A stretch of DNA of 64,000 nucleotides from Cupriavidus necator N-1. GTDB taxonomy: Bacteria > Pseudomonadota > Gammaproteobacteria > Burkholderiales > Burkholderiaceae. Location: contig NC_015723.1 of NCBI RefSeq assembly GCF_000219215.1, forward strand, positions 310,001 through 374,000, given 5' to 3'. Shown here piece by piece: positions 63,892 to 64,000 of this stretch. The position numbers and the translations under genes were made by a program. How positions within the stretch are numbered: position 1 is the stretch's first letter; every line of letters begins with the position of its first letter. The notes beneath the pieces were generated by a model that did no database searches, was not told the DNA's origin, and saw nothing but the letters and a program-made list of their open reading frames with translations.

Positions 63892-64000
63892 TTACTTCTC
63901 GATTTCCGCCTTGACTATGTCCAGCGTCTTGGTATCGAAGTAGATCTCCGCCTTCTTTCCTTCCTTGGTCGTGCCGTAGATCTCGTAGCAATTCCCGTCG
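63892..64000 (-). CDS. PepSY domain protein (5' end outside window)
   Basis: The visible last 35 residues read CYEIYGTTKEGKKAEIYFDTKTLDIVKAEIEK, the C-terminal beta hairpin of a PepSY domain. Stop at 63892, upstream of the cytochrome b561 gene start by 25 bases, so probably co-transcribed. The N-terminus lies outside the window. Confidence 0.8.
   Translation of the reverse strand, partial: DGNCYEIYGTTKEGKKAEIYFDTKTLDIVKAEIEK

Noticed and set aside
1..64000. tRNA, rRNA, CRISPR arrays, replication origin, phage module
   Set aside because: None seen by eye on either strand.

Overview
This is GC-rich DNA with short intergenic gaps. Gene content includes many LysR regulators, a remnant of a Bug-type tripartite tricarboxylate receptor, IlvD, DUF485/ActP and AraD1-type sugar-acid genes. 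Together these point to a betaproteobacterium of the Burkholderiaceae, most likely Cupriavidus or a close relative. The genus is an inference from gene content and composition; no rRNA, tRNA or CRISPR array was seen.

Layout. 1-9.5 kb: a catabolic island with an Old Yellow Enzyme (cut by the left edge), LysR and TetR regulators, an ActP-like symporter with a DUF485 partner, a 2,6-dihydroxypyridine-hydroxylase-like flavin monooxygenase, a VOC protein, a Tat-exported ACMSD-like amidohydrolase and a LuxR regulator. Similar AT-rich palindromes lie in front of the catabolic genes, with a related motif before tetR. 9.7-18.2 kb: a lipoprotein, a pseudo-receiver protein, a PPC-domain protein, a frameshifted DUF1697 gene, and a response regulator/hybrid histidine kinase pair. 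18.3-22.5 kb: small exported proteins followed by a DUF3302 - HlyD-type adaptor - outer-membrane factor operon. 22.5-27.3 kb: a receptor fragment, an alpha/beta hydrolase, an epimerase-like protein with a divergent LysR, class I FBP aldolase and DUF3175. 27.5-29.3 kb: ilvD.

29.5-36.1 kb is the most interesting part. It is a selenoneine biosynthesis locus: senA (selenoneine synthase, EgtB-like) diverges from senB (selenosugar synthase), and senC (SelD-like selenophosphate synthetase) follows senB. After senC, in the same tightly packed unit, come four genes for a phosphonate-type ABC transporter (binding protein, ATPase, two permeases). This makes the transporter a candidate for moving selenium, selenoneine or a precursor. 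The start codons of senA and senB overlap head to head.

36-41 kb holds a cupin, a decayed FAD oxidase, YaiI, a VOC protein, a LysR/MFS deletion scar and a PQQ-type sugar dehydrogenase lipoprotein. 42-47.5 kb is a DUF1329/ADH/SDR/Dabb catabolic operon with a divergent AraC regulator. 47.6-51.6 kb has a soluble histidine kinase, then a mobile-element scar (IS256 and IS110 remnants) that has cut a TVP38/DedA-type gene and a Tat-signal sulfatase. 51.8-56.3 kb: an unrecognised zinc-ribbon protein, a MerR/OYE divergent pair, and DUF4142 plus a cupredoxin. 56.3-63.3 kb: a sugar-acid operon (AraD1, MFS, ketoglutarate semialdehyde dehydrogenase, UxaA/GarD-type dehydratase) with a divergent LysR. The right edge has a cytochrome b561 and a PepSY fragment.

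The window is mostly catabolic and stress-related accessory chromosome with several decayed genes. All positions and motifs were read by eye; homology calls rest on recognised motifs, not on searches.
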